From NCBI RefSeq assembly GCF_025567525.1, contig NZ_JAOQJY010000006.1:128724-192723 (forward strand): a stretch of DNA of 64,000 bases, given 5' to 3'. Every line of letters begins with the position of its first letter. Positions within the stretch are counted from its first letter, which is position 1. Both the position numbers and the translations under genes were made by a program. Positions 8,557 through 17,587 of this stretch are shown one piece after another. The notes under the pieces are model-generated. The model saw only the letters and a list, made by a program, of their open reading frames with translations. It was not told where the DNA came from and made no database searches. Source of the stretch: Gallintestinimicrobium propionicum (GTDB lineage Bacteria > Bacillota > Clostridia > Lachnospirales > Lachnospiraceae).

Positions 8557-9846
8557 TTATGCCAGCGGGCTGTTTCTGTAGATGATGTCATCTCTGCCAG
8601 GACCGTTGGATACCATTGTAATCGGATAGCCGATCTGGTTTTCGATGAACTCAATGTACTTGCGGCAGTTTTCCGGCAGCTCTTCATAGGTCCGGATGCC
8701 ACGGATATCGCATTTCCAGCCGGGCAGAACCTCGTATACAGGCTTCGCTTTTTCCAGCTTGCAGGTAACCGGGAACTCCTTTGTCACCTGACCGTCGATT
8801 TCATAGCCGACGCAAACCGGGATTTCATCCAGATAACCCAGAACGTCCAGAACGGTCAGCGCAACGTCGGTCGCGCCCTGCAGTCTGCATCCGTAGTGGG
8901 AAGCAACGCAGTCGTACCAGCCCATTCTTCTCGGACGACCGGTTGTCGCGCCGAATTCGCCGCCGTCGCCGCCTCTTCTTCTCAGCTCATCCGCTTCGTC
9001 ACCGAAGATTTCAGAAACAAATGCGCCTGCACCGACTGCGGAGGAATATGCCTTGGTAACAGCGACAATCTTTTTGATTTCATAAGGCGGAATGCCTGCG
9101 CCGATTGCGCCGTATGCTGCCAGTGTGGAAGAAGACGTTACCATCGGGTAAATGCCGTGGTCAGGGTCTTTCATCGTACCCAGCTGACCTTCCAGCAGGA
9201 TGTTTTTGCCTTCTTTGACCGCCTGATATAAGAACTCGGACACGTTGCCCACATAAGGAGCTACCATGTCGCGGTATTCATGCAGGGTATTTAACAGCTC
9301 TTTGGGATCGAGCGGTTCCTGATGATACAAATTCACGAACAGGACATTTTTGAGTGCGCAGACCTTCTGCAACTTTTCTTCCAGCACCTCGTCGTCAAAC
9401 AGCTCGCTGACCTGGAAACCGATCTTTGCAAACTTGTCGGAATAAAACGGCGCAATACCGGACTTGGTGGAGCCATAGGACTTGCCTGCCAGACGTGCTT
9501 CTTCATAGGTATCCTGTAAAATATGATAGGGCATTACCACCTGTGCTCTGTCGGAAATCATCAGATGCGGTGCCGGTACGCCCCGCTCTACCAGCTGGTT
9601 GACCTCGTTAAATACTTTTGGAATATCCAGTGCAACACCGTTGCCGATAATGTTGGTAATATGGCTGTAGAACACGCCAGACGGCAGTGTATGAAGCGCA
9701 AATTTGCCGTAATCGTTGACAATCGTATGTCCGGCATTTGCACCGCCCTGAAAACGGATGACAATATCCGCTTCTTTCGCAAGCATATCTGTAATCTTGC
9801 CTTTTCCTTCATCGCCCCAGTTTGCACCTACTACTGCTTTAACCAT
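8557..9846 (-). CDS. purA: Adenylosuccinate synthetase
   Basis: The 429-residue GTP-dependent enzyme joins IMP and aspartate to adenylosuccinate, the first committed step to AMP. The N-terminus carries VVGANWGDEGKGK (P-loop-like GDEGKGK) and the family blocks GGANAGHT and GATTGRPRRMGW are intact. I chose ATG 9846 because GAGAGGA lies just upstream and it matches the family start; the frame also opens at 9858. It lies downstream of purB, with its own promoter in the gap, so AMP synthesis genes are clustered but probably not a single transcript. Confidence 0.97.
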   Translation of the reverse strand: MVKAVVGANWGDEGKGKITDMLAKEADIVIRFQGGANAGHTIVNDYGKFALHTLPSGVFYSHITNIIGNGVALDIPKVFNEVNQLVERGVPAPHLMISDRAQVVMPYHILQDTYEEARLAGKSYGSTKSGIAPFYSDKFAKIGFQVSELFDDEVLEEKLQKVCALKNVLFVNLYHQEPLDPKELLNTLHEYRDMVAPYVGNVSEFLYQAVKEGKNILLEGQLGTMKDPDHGIYPMVTSSSTLAAYGAIGAGIPPYEIKKIVAVTKAYSSAVGAGAFVSEIFGDEADELRRRGGDGGEFGATTGRPRRMGWYDCVASHYGCRLQGATDVALTVLDVLGYLDEIPVCVGYEIDGQVTKEFPVTCKLEKAKPVYEVLPGWKCDIRGIRTYEELPENCRKYIEFIENQIGYPITMVSNGPGRDDIIYRNSPLA

Positions 9847-9926
9847 TTTTCCTCTCATTCTGCCGCAAAAAGCGGCATCCCTTTATGTGCGCTGTTCCAT
9901 CAGCGCATATGTCATCTTACTGATTT

Positions 9927-9954
9927 AGTATAGCAGATTTTTTATATAAGTAAA
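9927..9954 (-). promoter_or_regulatory. Promoter of purA
   Basis: TTTACT (9949-9954), 16-base spacer, TATACT (9927-9932), in a very A/T-rich gap. Confidence 0.68.
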
Positions 9955-9987
9955 ATCAATAAATTTTATATTTCTCATAAGTATAAC

Positions 9988-11421
9988 TTATACGTTAATT
10001 TCCGCCTTCATACCAAGGTCCGCTTCATTTTCTTTTAACACCGGACGGATCACGTCGTTCAAGAAGCGCTCTACCTGATGTGCGCTGCAGCCGACATATT
10101 TGGAGGGCTCAAGGGATGCTTCCAGGGCAGCCTCGTCGAGATGGAACATTTCGTCCTGTGCGATCAGCGCCATCAGCTGGTTGTCTGCACCCTCTTCCTT
10201 TACTCTGCGTCCTGCTTCCATGGAAAGCTCGCGGATTCTCTCATGCAGCTCCTGTCTGTCACCGCCTGCCTTTACTGCGTCCATCATGATATTTTCGGTC
10301 GCCATAAACGGCAGCTCGCTGCGCAGACGCTTCTCAATTACTTTCGGATATACAACCAGACCGTCTACGACGTTCATGCAAAGATCCAGAATGCCGTCAA
10401 TCGCAAGGAAGCCTTCCGCAATGGAAATTCTCTTGTTCGCGGAATCGTCCAGCGTGCGCTCAAACCACTGGGAAGCAGATGTGATCGCAGGATTTAACGC
10501 GTCCACCATCACATATCTGGACAGAGATGCAATTCTTTCGCTGCGCATCGGGTTTCTCTTATATGCCATCGCGGAAGAGCCGATCTGATTTTTTTCGAAG
10601 GGTTCTTCCACTTCTTTCAGATGCTGTAACAGACGGATATCGTTGGACATCTTGTGTGCACTGGCTGCAATGCCGGCCAACACATTCATCACTCTGGTAT
10701 CAACTTTACGGGAATAGGTCTGTCCGGATACCGGATAGCAACCGGGGAAGCCTAATTTTTCAGCGATCATGGGATCGAGGCGGTCCACCTTTTCCTGATC
10801 TCCCGCAAACAATTCCAGGAAAGATGCCTGTGTACCGGTCGTACCCTTGGAACCAAGCAGACGCAGGGAATCCTTTACATAGTCCAGATCGCACAGATCC
10901 ATGTAAAACTCCTGCAGCCACAGAGAGGCGCGTTTACCGACTGTCGTAGGCTGCGCGGGCTGGAAATGGGTAAATGCCAGTGTCGGCAGGTCCTTCTGCT
11001 TGTCTGCAAAATCTGCCAGCTCGCGGATGACATTTAACAGCTTTTTGCGAACCAGCTCGAGGGCCTTTGCCATAATAATAATATCGGTATTATCCCCTAC
11101 ATAGCAAGAGGTTGCTCCCAGATGGATAATGCCCTTCGCCTTCGGGCACTGTACACCGTAGGCATACACATGGCTCATAACGTCATGGCGCACTTCCTTC
11201 TCGCGCGCTTTTGCCACATCGTAGTTGATATCAGTCGCATGGCTTTTCAGCTCATCGATCTGCTCCTGTGTGATCGGAAGTCCGAGTTCCTTTTCTGTCT
11301 CTGCCAGCGCAATCCAGAGTCTTCTCCAGGTCTGGAACTTCATATCCTGAGAAAAAATGAACTGCATTTCGCGGCTTGCATACCGTTCCGATAACGGGCT
11401 TGTATATCTGTCTGTGCTCAT
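9988..11421 (-). CDS. purB: Adenylosuccinate lyase
   Basis: The 477-residue fumarase/aspartase-superfamily enzyme cleaves adenylosuccinate and SAICAR, releasing fumarate. The signature loop SSAMAYKRNPMRSE is intact, and the catalytic regions GATSCYVGDN and THFQPAQPTT are visible. Start choice is uncertain. ATG 11421 matches homologues, but the only good ribosome site (AGGAG) is better spaced for an in-frame TTG at 11430, which would add three residues. The frame to 11568 crosses the promoter and is not real. Confidence 0.96.
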   Translation of the reverse strand: MSTDRYTSPLSERYASREMQFIFSQDMKFQTWRRLWIALAETEKELGLPITQEQIDELKSHATDINYDVAKAREKEVRHDVMSHVYAYGVQCPKAKGIIHLGATSCYVGDNTDIIIMAKALELVRKKLLNVIRELADFADKQKDLPTLAFTHFQPAQPTTVGKRASLWLQEFYMDLCDLDYVKDSLRLLGSKGTTGTQASFLELFAGDQEKVDRLDPMIAEKLGFPGCYPVSGQTYSRKVDTRVMNVLAGIAASAHKMSNDIRLLQHLKEVEEPFEKNQIGSSAMAYKRNPMRSERIASLSRYVMVDALNPAITSASQWFERTLDDSANKRISIAEGFLAIDGILDLCMNVVDGLVVYPKVIEKRLRSELPFMATENIMMDAVKAGGDRQELHERIRELSMEAGRRVKEEGADNQLMALIAQDEMFHLDEAALEASLEPSKYVGCSAHQVERFLNDVIRPVLKENEADLGMKAEINV

Positions 11422-11478
11422 CAAAAACAACCATCCTCTCCTGTGTATTGGGTTATTGAAAACAATTTCGACACCGAA

Positions 11479-11507
11479 AGTATACCGTAAAACCACAGGC
11501 GGTGCAA
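11479..11507 (-). promoter_or_regulatory. Promoter of purB
   Basis: TTGCAC (11502-11507), 17-base spacer, TATACT (11479-11484). Confidence 0.78.
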
Positions 11508-11653
11508 CTGTTTTATGCATACTGCAGCTTTTCGCACCGACACGCGTGGTGATGCTTTTTTGATCCACACATATGCGGCACTGCAGGGGGCAGTTCTGTC
11601 ACCTTGTTCCTGCGCGTATACTTTCAGTAAGGATTCCCGGGACGTTTTTTGCC

Positions 11654-12979
11654 ATGTATAAAAATCATCTGTTGAAGGGCGCTCTTTTGCTGACTGCCGC
11701 CGGAGTTTTCAGCCGCATTATCGGCTTTTTTTACCGGATTTTCCTCTCCCGCACCTTCGGTGCGGAGCAAATGGGCATCTATGAGCTGATCAGTCCGGTG
11801 CTCGCTCTTTCCTTTGCGCTGTGTACCTCTGCCATCCAGAGTTCGATCTCCAAATTTACCGCCGCAGAACCGGAAGCAGCAATCTACGCCAAGCGCAGGA
11901 TATTGCTTACCGGTCTGTCCGTCTCGTTCGTCCTTTCGTGCCTCTGCACGCTCTTTGTCTGGCGGGAGGCTGATTTTATTTCCGACTTTTTATTAAAAGA
12001 AACGCGCTGCGCGCCGCTTTTAAAAATCGCCGCGCTCTCCTTTCCCGCCGCCTGTATCCATTCGTGTATCAACGGCTATTATTACGGCATCCGAAAATCC
12101 TTCCTTCCGGCGTTCTGTCAGGTTTTTGAGCAGTGCTTCCGCGTCGGCAGTGTCCTGCTTTTTGGGCAGTATGCGGCGGCCCGCGGACTCTCCTGCACGA
12201 TTCAGCTCGCTGCAGTCGGACTTGTCATCGGGGAATGCGCTTCCATGGCGGTTTCCGTTTTTGCCGCAAGAATCCATTTTTCCAAAAAACTCCCCGAAAG
12301 CCTTCCGCTAAAGCTTTCTCGGCCGGAGCTATTTTCCAGACTGTTTTCCTTTGCTGCACCCCTGTGCGCCACGCGGGTCTGCCTGCATCTGCTCGGAACA
12401 ATCGAATCCTCCCGCATCCCGGTCAGCCTGCAGCTGTTTGGCTACTCCTCCCGTCAGGCGCTTTCTGCTTATGGCGTATACACCGGCATGGCGATGACCT
12501 GCATCCTGTTTCCCGGCGCGCTGACCAATTCGATTGCTGTCCTGCTCATGCCAACCATCTCCCGCGCAGACGCTTCGAATAACCAAAGCGCCATCTACAG
12601 TGCCATTTTCCAGTGCACCCGCTTCTGTCTTTCCATCGGCGTCGGCTGTACTGCCACCTTTTCTCTGTGTGGAAACTTTATCGGCTCTGCGCTGTTTGGA
12701 AACGTACTTGCCGGGCAGTTGATTCGGATGTTTTGTTTTCTCTGCCCGTTTCTGTACCTGAATACGACGCTGCTTTCGATTTTAAACGGGCTTGGAAAAA
12801 CAGGCTGTACTTTTCTGTTCCAAATCCTGTCCCTCGCCGTGCGTCTGTTCTTCGTTTTTTTCATCCTGCCGCTCTCCGGCATTCCCGGACTGTTCCAGGG
12901 CATGCTCTTCGGGCAGATGCTCCTGACGATACTCTGCGCAGCAGCGCTGTTTTTTGTTTTGTCGCGGCGGCGTGGGTGA
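11654..12979 (+). CDS. SpoVB-like polysaccharide flippase (MATE/MOP superfamily)
   Basis: A 441-residue polytopic membrane protein with about 12-14 helices and the family start LLKGALLLTAAGVFSRIIGFFYRIFLSR. This resembles stage V sporulation protein B and related lipid-linked oligosaccharide flippases of Firmicutes. SpoVB-type proteins are needed for spore cortex peptidoglycan, but Clostridia often carry several paralogues, so a sporulation role is inference. ATG 11654 begins at the conserved MYKNHLLKG; no strong ribosome site is visible. It is divergent from purB. Confidence 0.85.
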   Translation: MYKNHLLKGALLLTAAGVFSRIIGFFYRIFLSRTFGAEQMGIYELISPVLALSFALCTSAIQSSISKFTAAEPEAAIYAKRRILLTGLSVSFVLSCLCTLFVWREADFISDFLLKETRCAPLLKIAALSFPAACIHSCINGYYYGIRKSFLPAFCQVFEQCFRVGSVLLFGQYAAARGLSCTIQLAAVGLVIGECASMAVSVFAARIHFSKKLPESLPLKLSRPELFSRLFSFAAPLCATRVCLHLLGTIESSRIPVSLQLFGYSSRQALSAYGVYTGMAMTCILFPGALTNSIAVLLMPTISRADASNNQSAIYSAIFQCTRFCLSIGVGCTATFSLCGNFIGSALFGNVLAGQLIRMFCFLCPFLYLNTTLLSILNGLGKTGCTFLFQILSLAVRLFFVFFILPLSGIPGLFQGMLFGQMLLTILCAAALFFVLSRRRG

Positions 12980-13003
12980 ATTGACTGTTTTTGCGCGTCA
13001 GTA

Positions 13004-13120
13004 ACCAGTTTCCCTCGCCATTTGCAATACAATAGAATGCACACTCCCTCTGTAGCTTTCTGTGGGCAGATTTTCATGCAAGCATGAAATCTGCCCATAA
13101 AAAGCTACATGGAAACTGGT
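13004..13120 (+). repeat. Family-2 interspersed repeat, copy B
   Basis: Terminal inverted repeats ACCAGTTTCC/GGAAACTGGT enclose nested arms GTAGCTTT/AAAGCTAC and GGGCAGATTT/AAATCTGCCC around CATGCAAGCATG. A fragment of the family-1 palindrome (13029-13046) is embedded. It lies just upstream of the DAHP synthase promoter. Confidence 0.8.
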
Positions 13121-13134
13121 ACGAAATCATAAAA

Positions 13135-13163
13135 TTGGCTTGCGCCTGCGTTTTTCCTATACT
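13135..13163 (+). promoter_or_regulatory. Promoter of DAHP synthase gene
   Basis: TTGGCT (13135-13140), 17-base spacer, TATACT (13158-13163); an alternative TATAAT at 13163-13168 has too long a spacer. A GGTGCT/AGCACC hairpin (13214-13230) follows in the leader. Confidence 0.68.
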
Positions 13164-13250
13164 ATAATGAAAAACGCTTCCGTTCTGCATAAATATGCAG
13201 TCGGAAAGAGAATGGTGCTTCATCAGCACCGTCTGCGAAGGAGAAAAGTC

Positions 13251-14282
13251 ATGAGTTTCGATTATATCAGAAAACTTCCTACTCCCGATGAAATCCGGGA
13301 GCAGTATCCGGTTCCGGATTCTCTGGTTCCGATCAAGCAGAAACGCGATGCCGAGATCCGCGATGTCCTCACCGGCAAAAGCGACAAGCTGTTAGTCATC
13401 ATCGGTCCCTGCTCTGCAGATAACGAGGATGCGGTCTGCGATTATATCAACCGTCTTGCAAAGGTCAACGACAAGGTATCCGACCGCCTGATCCTGATTC
13501 CGAGAATCTACACCAATAAGCCCCGCACCACCGGCGACGGCTACAAGGGTATTGTCCATCAGCCCGACCCCGAAAAAAAAGAGGATTTCCTGCACGGTCT
13601 GATCGCAATGCGCCATATGCACATCCGCGCGCTGTCCGAAACCGGTCTCAGCGCTGCCGATGAAATGCTCTATCCCGAAAACTGGGGCTATGTATCCGAT
13701 ATTCTGTCCTATGTGGCAATCGGCGCCCGCAGCGTAGAGGATCAGCAGCACCGTCTGACGGTTAGCGGCTTTGATCTTCCGTCTGGCATGAAGAACCCCA
13801 CCAGCGGTGACTTCTCCGTTATGCTGAACTCCGTTTATGCCGCACAGCATCCACACAGATTCATCTACCGCGGCTATGAAGTGCAGACAAACGGCAACGA
13901 TCTCGCCCACACCGTCCTGCGCGGCGCGACGAGCAAGCACGGACGCAACATTCCCAACTATCATTACGAGGATCTGCAGATCCTGCTCGGTCTTTACAAC
14001 GAGCGTGATTTAAAGAACCCCGCCTGCATTATCGATTCCAACCACTCCAACTCCAACAAGCAGTTTGACCAGCAGGTTCGAATCGTCAAAGAGGTGATGC
14101 ACAGCCGTCATTTAAGCCCCGACATCCACAACTTCGTCAAGGGCGTTATGATCGAGAGCTATATCGAAGAAGGCAACCAGAAGGTTGGCGGCGGCGTTTA
14201 TGGAAAGTCCATCACAGACGCCTGCCTCGGCTGGGAAGCTTCCGAGCGTCTCATCTACGATCTGGCGGAGCTGAATTACTAA
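13251..14282 (+). CDS. 3-deoxy-7-phosphoheptulonate synthase, class I (AroG type)
   Basis: The enzyme condenses phosphoenolpyruvate and erythrose 4-phosphate, the entry to the shikimate pathway. Its 343 residues match the type Ialpha (AroF/G/H) enzymes: GPCSADN, the NKPRTTGDGYKG substrate loop, and metal/substrate residues in DSNHSNS and GVMIESY. The start at ATG 13251 has AAGGAG seven bases upstream; the open frame to 13140 covers the promoter. Type Ialpha enzymes are usually inhibited by one aromatic amino acid; which one is not readable here. It feeds chorismate to the trp operon at 52-58.5 kb. Confidence 0.95.
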   Translation: MSFDYIRKLPTPDEIREQYPVPDSLVPIKQKRDAEIRDVLTGKSDKLLVIIGPCSADNEDAVCDYINRLAKVNDKVSDRLILIPRIYTNKPRTTGDGYKGIVHQPDPEKKEDFLHGLIAMRHMHIRALSETGLSAADEMLYPENWGYVSDILSYVAIGARSVEDQQHRLTVSGFDLPSGMKNPTSGDFSVMLNSVYAAQHPHRFIYRGYEVQTNGNDLAHTVLRGATSKHGRNIPNYHYEDLQILLGLYNERDLKNPACIIDSNHSNSNKQFDQQVRIVKEVMHSRHLSPDIHNFVKGVMIESYIEEGNQKVGGGVYGKSITDACLGWEASERLIYDLAELNY

Positions 14283-14360
14283 ATATCACCTGTCTCCAAA
14301 ACAGCGGCTTGCAGGCTCACCAGATATTCTGTCCGCAGAAGCAAAAATATACGGTCGTCT

Positions 14361-14393
14361 AAAAAGGCTCACCCTAACGGATGAGCCTTTTTT
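14361..14393. terminator. Bidirectional terminator between DAHP synthase and xerD-like gene
   Basis: AAAAAGGCTCA/TGAGCCTTTTTT form an 11-bp stem with a 10-base loop. The stem overlaps the last codons of the converging recombinase gene. Confidence 0.9.
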
Positions 14394-15252
14394 CTTCCCG
14401 GATTTGTTCCTGATTCACATTGATATAAATCTGCGTCGTGGAGATGTCGGCATGTCCGAGCATTTCCTGCACGCTCTGCAGGTTTGTGCCGTTTGCAACC
14501 AGATGTGCCGCAAAGCAGTGGCGCAGGGTATGCGGTGTGATCTCTTCCGTAATTCCCGCGCGCTGCGCATAGCCTTTTAGCAGCTTCCAGAAGCCCTGAC
14601 GGCTCATCGGCTTTCCTGCGCAGTTGACAAACAGCGCCTGCTGCGTTTCCTCCGCTACCAGAGCCTGTCTGCCATGCTGCAGATACGCTTCCAGCGCTGC
14701 TTTCGCTTTATTTCCAAACGAAACCGTACGCTGGCGGTTTTGTTCCGTACAGAACAAAAAGGACAGTTTTAAATTTACATCCGAAAGCTTCAGACCGATC
14801 AGCTCCGATACCCGGATACCGGTTGCATACAAAAGCTCCAGCATCGCTTTGTCCCGAAGCTCCTTCGGACTCGTTCCCTGCACCGCATCCATCAGTCGTT
14901 CCACCTCTTCCGGACTCAGCACGCCGGGCAGCTTCTTTTCCACCCGAGGGGCTTTGAGCGTCTCCGACACATCCATCATCAGCACGCCCTCCCGCACCAG
15001 ATAATGGCAAAACGCCCGAATCGATGCGATATTGCGGGAAATCGTCGCAGCTTTTCTCTGCTTTTCTTCCAGAAAACGGATATAACCATATAATGCCGTC
15101 GCAGTCAGATCCTCTACCCTGGTCATCTGATACCGGGCACGCAGAAAACCCGCCAGCTGATACAGATCTCGCCGATAGGAAAGCTCCGTATTCTGGGAGG
15201 TTCCTTTTACCTTATGACAATATTCAATAAATGACTCAATCTGTGCTTCCAT
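14374..15252 (-). CDS. xerD: Tyrosine site-specific recombinase, XerD/XerC type
   Basis: A 292-residue tyrosine recombinase with a SAM-like N-terminal domain (about 1-90) and a catalytic domain. It has Arg in ATGIRVSEL, HTLRHCFAAHL (HxxR), His in LGHADISTTQIY, and a Tyr nucleophile at the end of that block. Length and motifs match chromosome-dimer-resolving XerC/XerD rather than a phage integrase, and no phage genes surround it. XerD is the better guess in Firmicutes, where xerD often neighbours spoIIM as here. The only SD-like bases (AGAGGG) touch the ATG directly, so the start is somewhat uncertain. Confidence 0.88.
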   Translation of the reverse strand: MEAQIESFIEYCHKVKGTSQNTELSYRRDLYQLAGFLRARYQMTRVEDLTATALYGYIRFLEEKQRKAATISRNIASIRAFCHYLVREGVLMMDVSETLKAPRVEKKLPGVLSPEEVERLMDAVQGTSPKELRDKAMLELLYATGIRVSELIGLKLSDVNLKLSFLFCTEQNRQRTVSFGNKAKAALEAYLQHGRQALVAEETQQALFVNCAGKPMSRQGFWKLLKGYAQRAGITEEITPHTLRHCFAAHLVANGTNLQSVQEMLGHADISTTQIYINVNQEQIREEKRLIR

Positions 15253-15438
15253 CCCTCTGCGTTCCCTTCTTTTGACCGTATCGGTCGTGTGGAATCATTA
15301 TATACAATGAAATTCAGAAAAGCAATGTTGAAACTTCCGCATTTTCAGGCGATTTTTCGGCATGTTTTCAGGTAACACCAGATAGTGGTACGGGAAATAC
15401 CAGTTCCACCATATCTTGATTTGGCATTCCGCATCTTC

Positions 15439-15987
15439 CTATCCCCAAAACAGACGCATCACGGCTTTTAAAATAAATGGATTGACATACCCTTCTACCG
15501 CACAGCCGATTCCAATCACCGCCAGGGAAATCCACACGCCCGACGCAGCTTTTTTGTGCAGGCACCATTCCAGCAGCATACAGTAGCCCGGAACCAGCAC
15601 CGCCTGTTGTGGAACCAGCGCCGCCAGGAAAAAGAAGCTCCCCCGGATTCCATAGCGCAGCGACAGCGCCGTCAGGATCATCCCTGCCGCCAGTCCGCTC
15701 CCCGCTGCAAGCACAATCAGACAGATCATCCCTGCCCCTGAAAGTGCAAGCAGCACGAGCAGCAGCGCCGTTCCAAGCCTTTTTTGCAGGCAGTATAAAA
15801 ACAATCCCGTCCGGTTCATGTTCCATTCTGAAATTCCCGACAGCGTATCCGTATCCAGAAAGCCCGGATTTTGCACAAACAGCCCCGGAAAAAAGCACAC
15901 GCAGGCGATTCCAGCCAGAAATCCCGTCAGAAGAAGCACCGCCCCTAATCTCTTTTCCTGCTGCCCGAACCGTTTCCAAAAAGACAT
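15439..15987 (-). CDS. spoIIM: Stage II sporulation protein M
   Basis: A 182-residue protein with several transmembrane segments and the family features PQQAVLVPGY and EGYVNPFILK near the C-terminus. SpoIIM is part of the SpoIID-SpoIIM-SpoIIP machinery that remodels septal peptidoglycan during engulfment of the forespore. It lies upstream of the xerD-like gene on the same strand, with a 186-base gap. Its presence supports a spore-forming lineage. Confidence 0.88.
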   Translation of the reverse strand: MSFWKRFGQQEKRLGAVLLLTGFLAGIACVCFFPGLFVQNPGFLDTDTLSGISEWNMNRTGLFLYCLQKRLGTALLLVLLALSGAGMICLIVLAAGSGLAAGMILTALSLRYGIRGSFFFLAALVPQQAVLVPGYCMLLEWCLHKKAASGVWISLAVIGIGCAVEGYVNPFILKAVMRLFWG

Positions 15988-16200
15988 CGCATTCCCCGTT
16001 TTTATATTTTTAACAGCGCCGGCATAAGCCGACAGATAACAACAGCGTTACGGCATGAACTGCTGCACCTACCGTGACGCTGTCTGCGCATCCGCTCGTT
16101 GTAATCTATGCGGCTGCTGGGGGAATTTTGCATTTTTTTCAATTGGTACTGTGAAAGGTATCACGCACCTCTTGGCGCTTCTATGCAGTACCGTGCTGCG

Positions 16201-16740
16201 CTATTTTTCGTATTTCGCCTTATAGCTCATGATCGCTGCGATTGTCTTGCCGTCCTCGATTTTTCCGGAATAGATCATTTCACACAGCTCATCGACCGAA
16301 TATGCATAGACATCGATAAATTCATCCTCGTCCAAATGCTGATGGGTCGGCTTCAAATCCTGTGCAACATAAATTTCGATCTTTTCATTGCAGAACGCAA
16401 CGGTCGTCCGCAGACTTAAAAGATGCGTCAGATTTTCAGAATGATATCCCGTCTCCTCTTCCAGCTCGCGCGCGGCAGCCAGCATCGGCGGCTCGTCTGC
16501 GCCGTTTAACCCGCCCGCCGGGATTTCCAGCGTATAGCGGTCGAGAGCATTGCGCCACTGACGCACCATCAGAAGCTTTCCATCCTCTCGCACAGGAACG
16601 ACCGCAGCCGCGCCCTTATGCCCGATAAAATCCCATTCTGCGATGTTCCCGTTCGGAACCTGAATGGTGTCCCTGTAATAATCGATGATCGTTCCGTGAT
16701 AGACCAGCTTTCGATCCAGCCGTTTAAATTCCTCTGCCAT
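16201..16740 (-). CDS. NUDIX hydrolase, ADP-ribose pyrophosphatase type
   Basis: A 179-residue enzyme with a complete NUDIX box: GGLNGADEP, then ARELEEETGY, the metal-binding REL..EE..G pattern. Upstream EIPAG and the N-terminal VYHG... WDFIGHKGAAAVVP layout are typical of ADP-ribose diphosphatases (NudF-like), which hydrolyse ADP-ribose to AMP and ribose 5-phosphate. The start at ATG 16740 has AGAGGAG upstream; the frame opens at 16800. It appears monocistronic. Substrate assignment rests on family resemblance. Confidence 0.9.
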   Translation of the reverse strand: MAEEFKRLDRKLVYHGTIIDYYRDTIQVPNGNIAEWDFIGHKGAAAVVPVREDGKLLMVRQWRNALDRYTLEIPAGGLNGADEPPMLAAARELEEETGYHSENLTHLLSLRTTVAFCNEKIEIYVAQDLKPTHQHLDEDEFIDVYAYSVDELCEMIYSGKIEDGKTIAAIMSYKAKYEK

Positions 16741-16892
16741 GTTGACTTCTCCTCTGCATAGAAATAAGCATCCCACCCGTCCAAGGTACAAGATGCTCAT
16801 TTCTTAAAATACTTTCTACCGGGGCAAATCAGCCTTTACATCTGATTTCCTGATGCTTTGATTATACGCCGTGATATTTTAGAAATCAACCT

Positions 16893-17549
16893 TCATAGCT
16901 TCCCGATCGTATTGTCCCAGATCGCGTCGAATACCTTATCATAGGTGGTATTTCCAGCGCCGCCCTTGGGTGCCAGCTTGCGTTTTTCCGTGCTCTCTCC
17001 GTAACAGATAAAGTTTTCCAGCAGCCGTTTTCCCAGCATCGCTGTGATGTCCCCATTCTTTGGAGCAAATGCGTAATAATAGTTGGACTTCTTTTTTCGT
17101 CCCCACAGGATTTTTCCTTCGTGCTGCCCGTTTTTCAACAGCTCCTCCACCCTGTCATACTGACCAGCCGACGTCTCGCAGTCTCTGTCGCACGGGGCAA
17201 GCTCCGGGGTAGAAAACTGTACATAGTACGAATACTCGCTCTTACCTTCGTCATCGTCGGAACGGTCAAATTCTTCCTCATATACCGCGTCAAAATGAAT
17301 ATCTGCGATAAAAAGATCCCCGTTTATGATCATTTCCTTTACGGTGTACAAAGGATTCCCGAACAGCTGCTTTTTTTGCTCCCCGAGAGCATCTGCCACT
17401 TCCATCGGCACCTTCTGCCAGTTCAGGGAAGAAAGTGAAACCACCTCTTTTGCTTCCCGCCCACAGGCTGTGCATTTTCCATCCGCCAGCTCCTTTCCAC
17501 AGAACACGCAATATCTTTTTTTATTGTCCCTGTTTGCAAAAATTCCCAT
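16893..17549 (-). CDS. Zinc-ribbon protein of unknown function
   Basis: A 218-residue protein that opens with a short zinc ribbon (CVFCGKELADGKCTACG, residues 14-30). It continues with a mixed, mostly polar region holding an acidic stretch (EEEFDRSDDDEGKSE) and a WGRKKKSNYYYAFAP block. I do not recognise the rest. There is no signal peptide or membrane segment. The start at ATG 17549 has AGGAGGAG upstream. It begins 38 bases after the C11 protease gene on the same strand, so the two probably form a two-gene operon. Confidence 0.7.
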   Translation of the reverse strand: MGIFANRDNKKRYCVFCGKELADGKCTACGREAKEVVSLSSLNWQKVPMEVADALGEQKKQLFGNPLYTVKEMIINGDLFIADIHFDAVYEEEFDRSDDDEGKSEYSYYVQFSTPELAPCDRDCETSAGQYDRVEELLKNGQHEGKILWGRKKKSNYYYAFAPKNGDITAMLGKRLLENFICYGESTEKRKLAPKGGAGNTTYDKVFDAIWDNTIGKL

Positions 17550-17587
17550 GATAGCTCCTCCTTTTTATTTTTTAGCTGTTTATTCTT

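Noticed and set aside
14374..15252. Phage or island integrase
   Set aside because: It is more XerD-like, next to spoIIM and not to a tRNA; no attachment repeats or phage genes were found.
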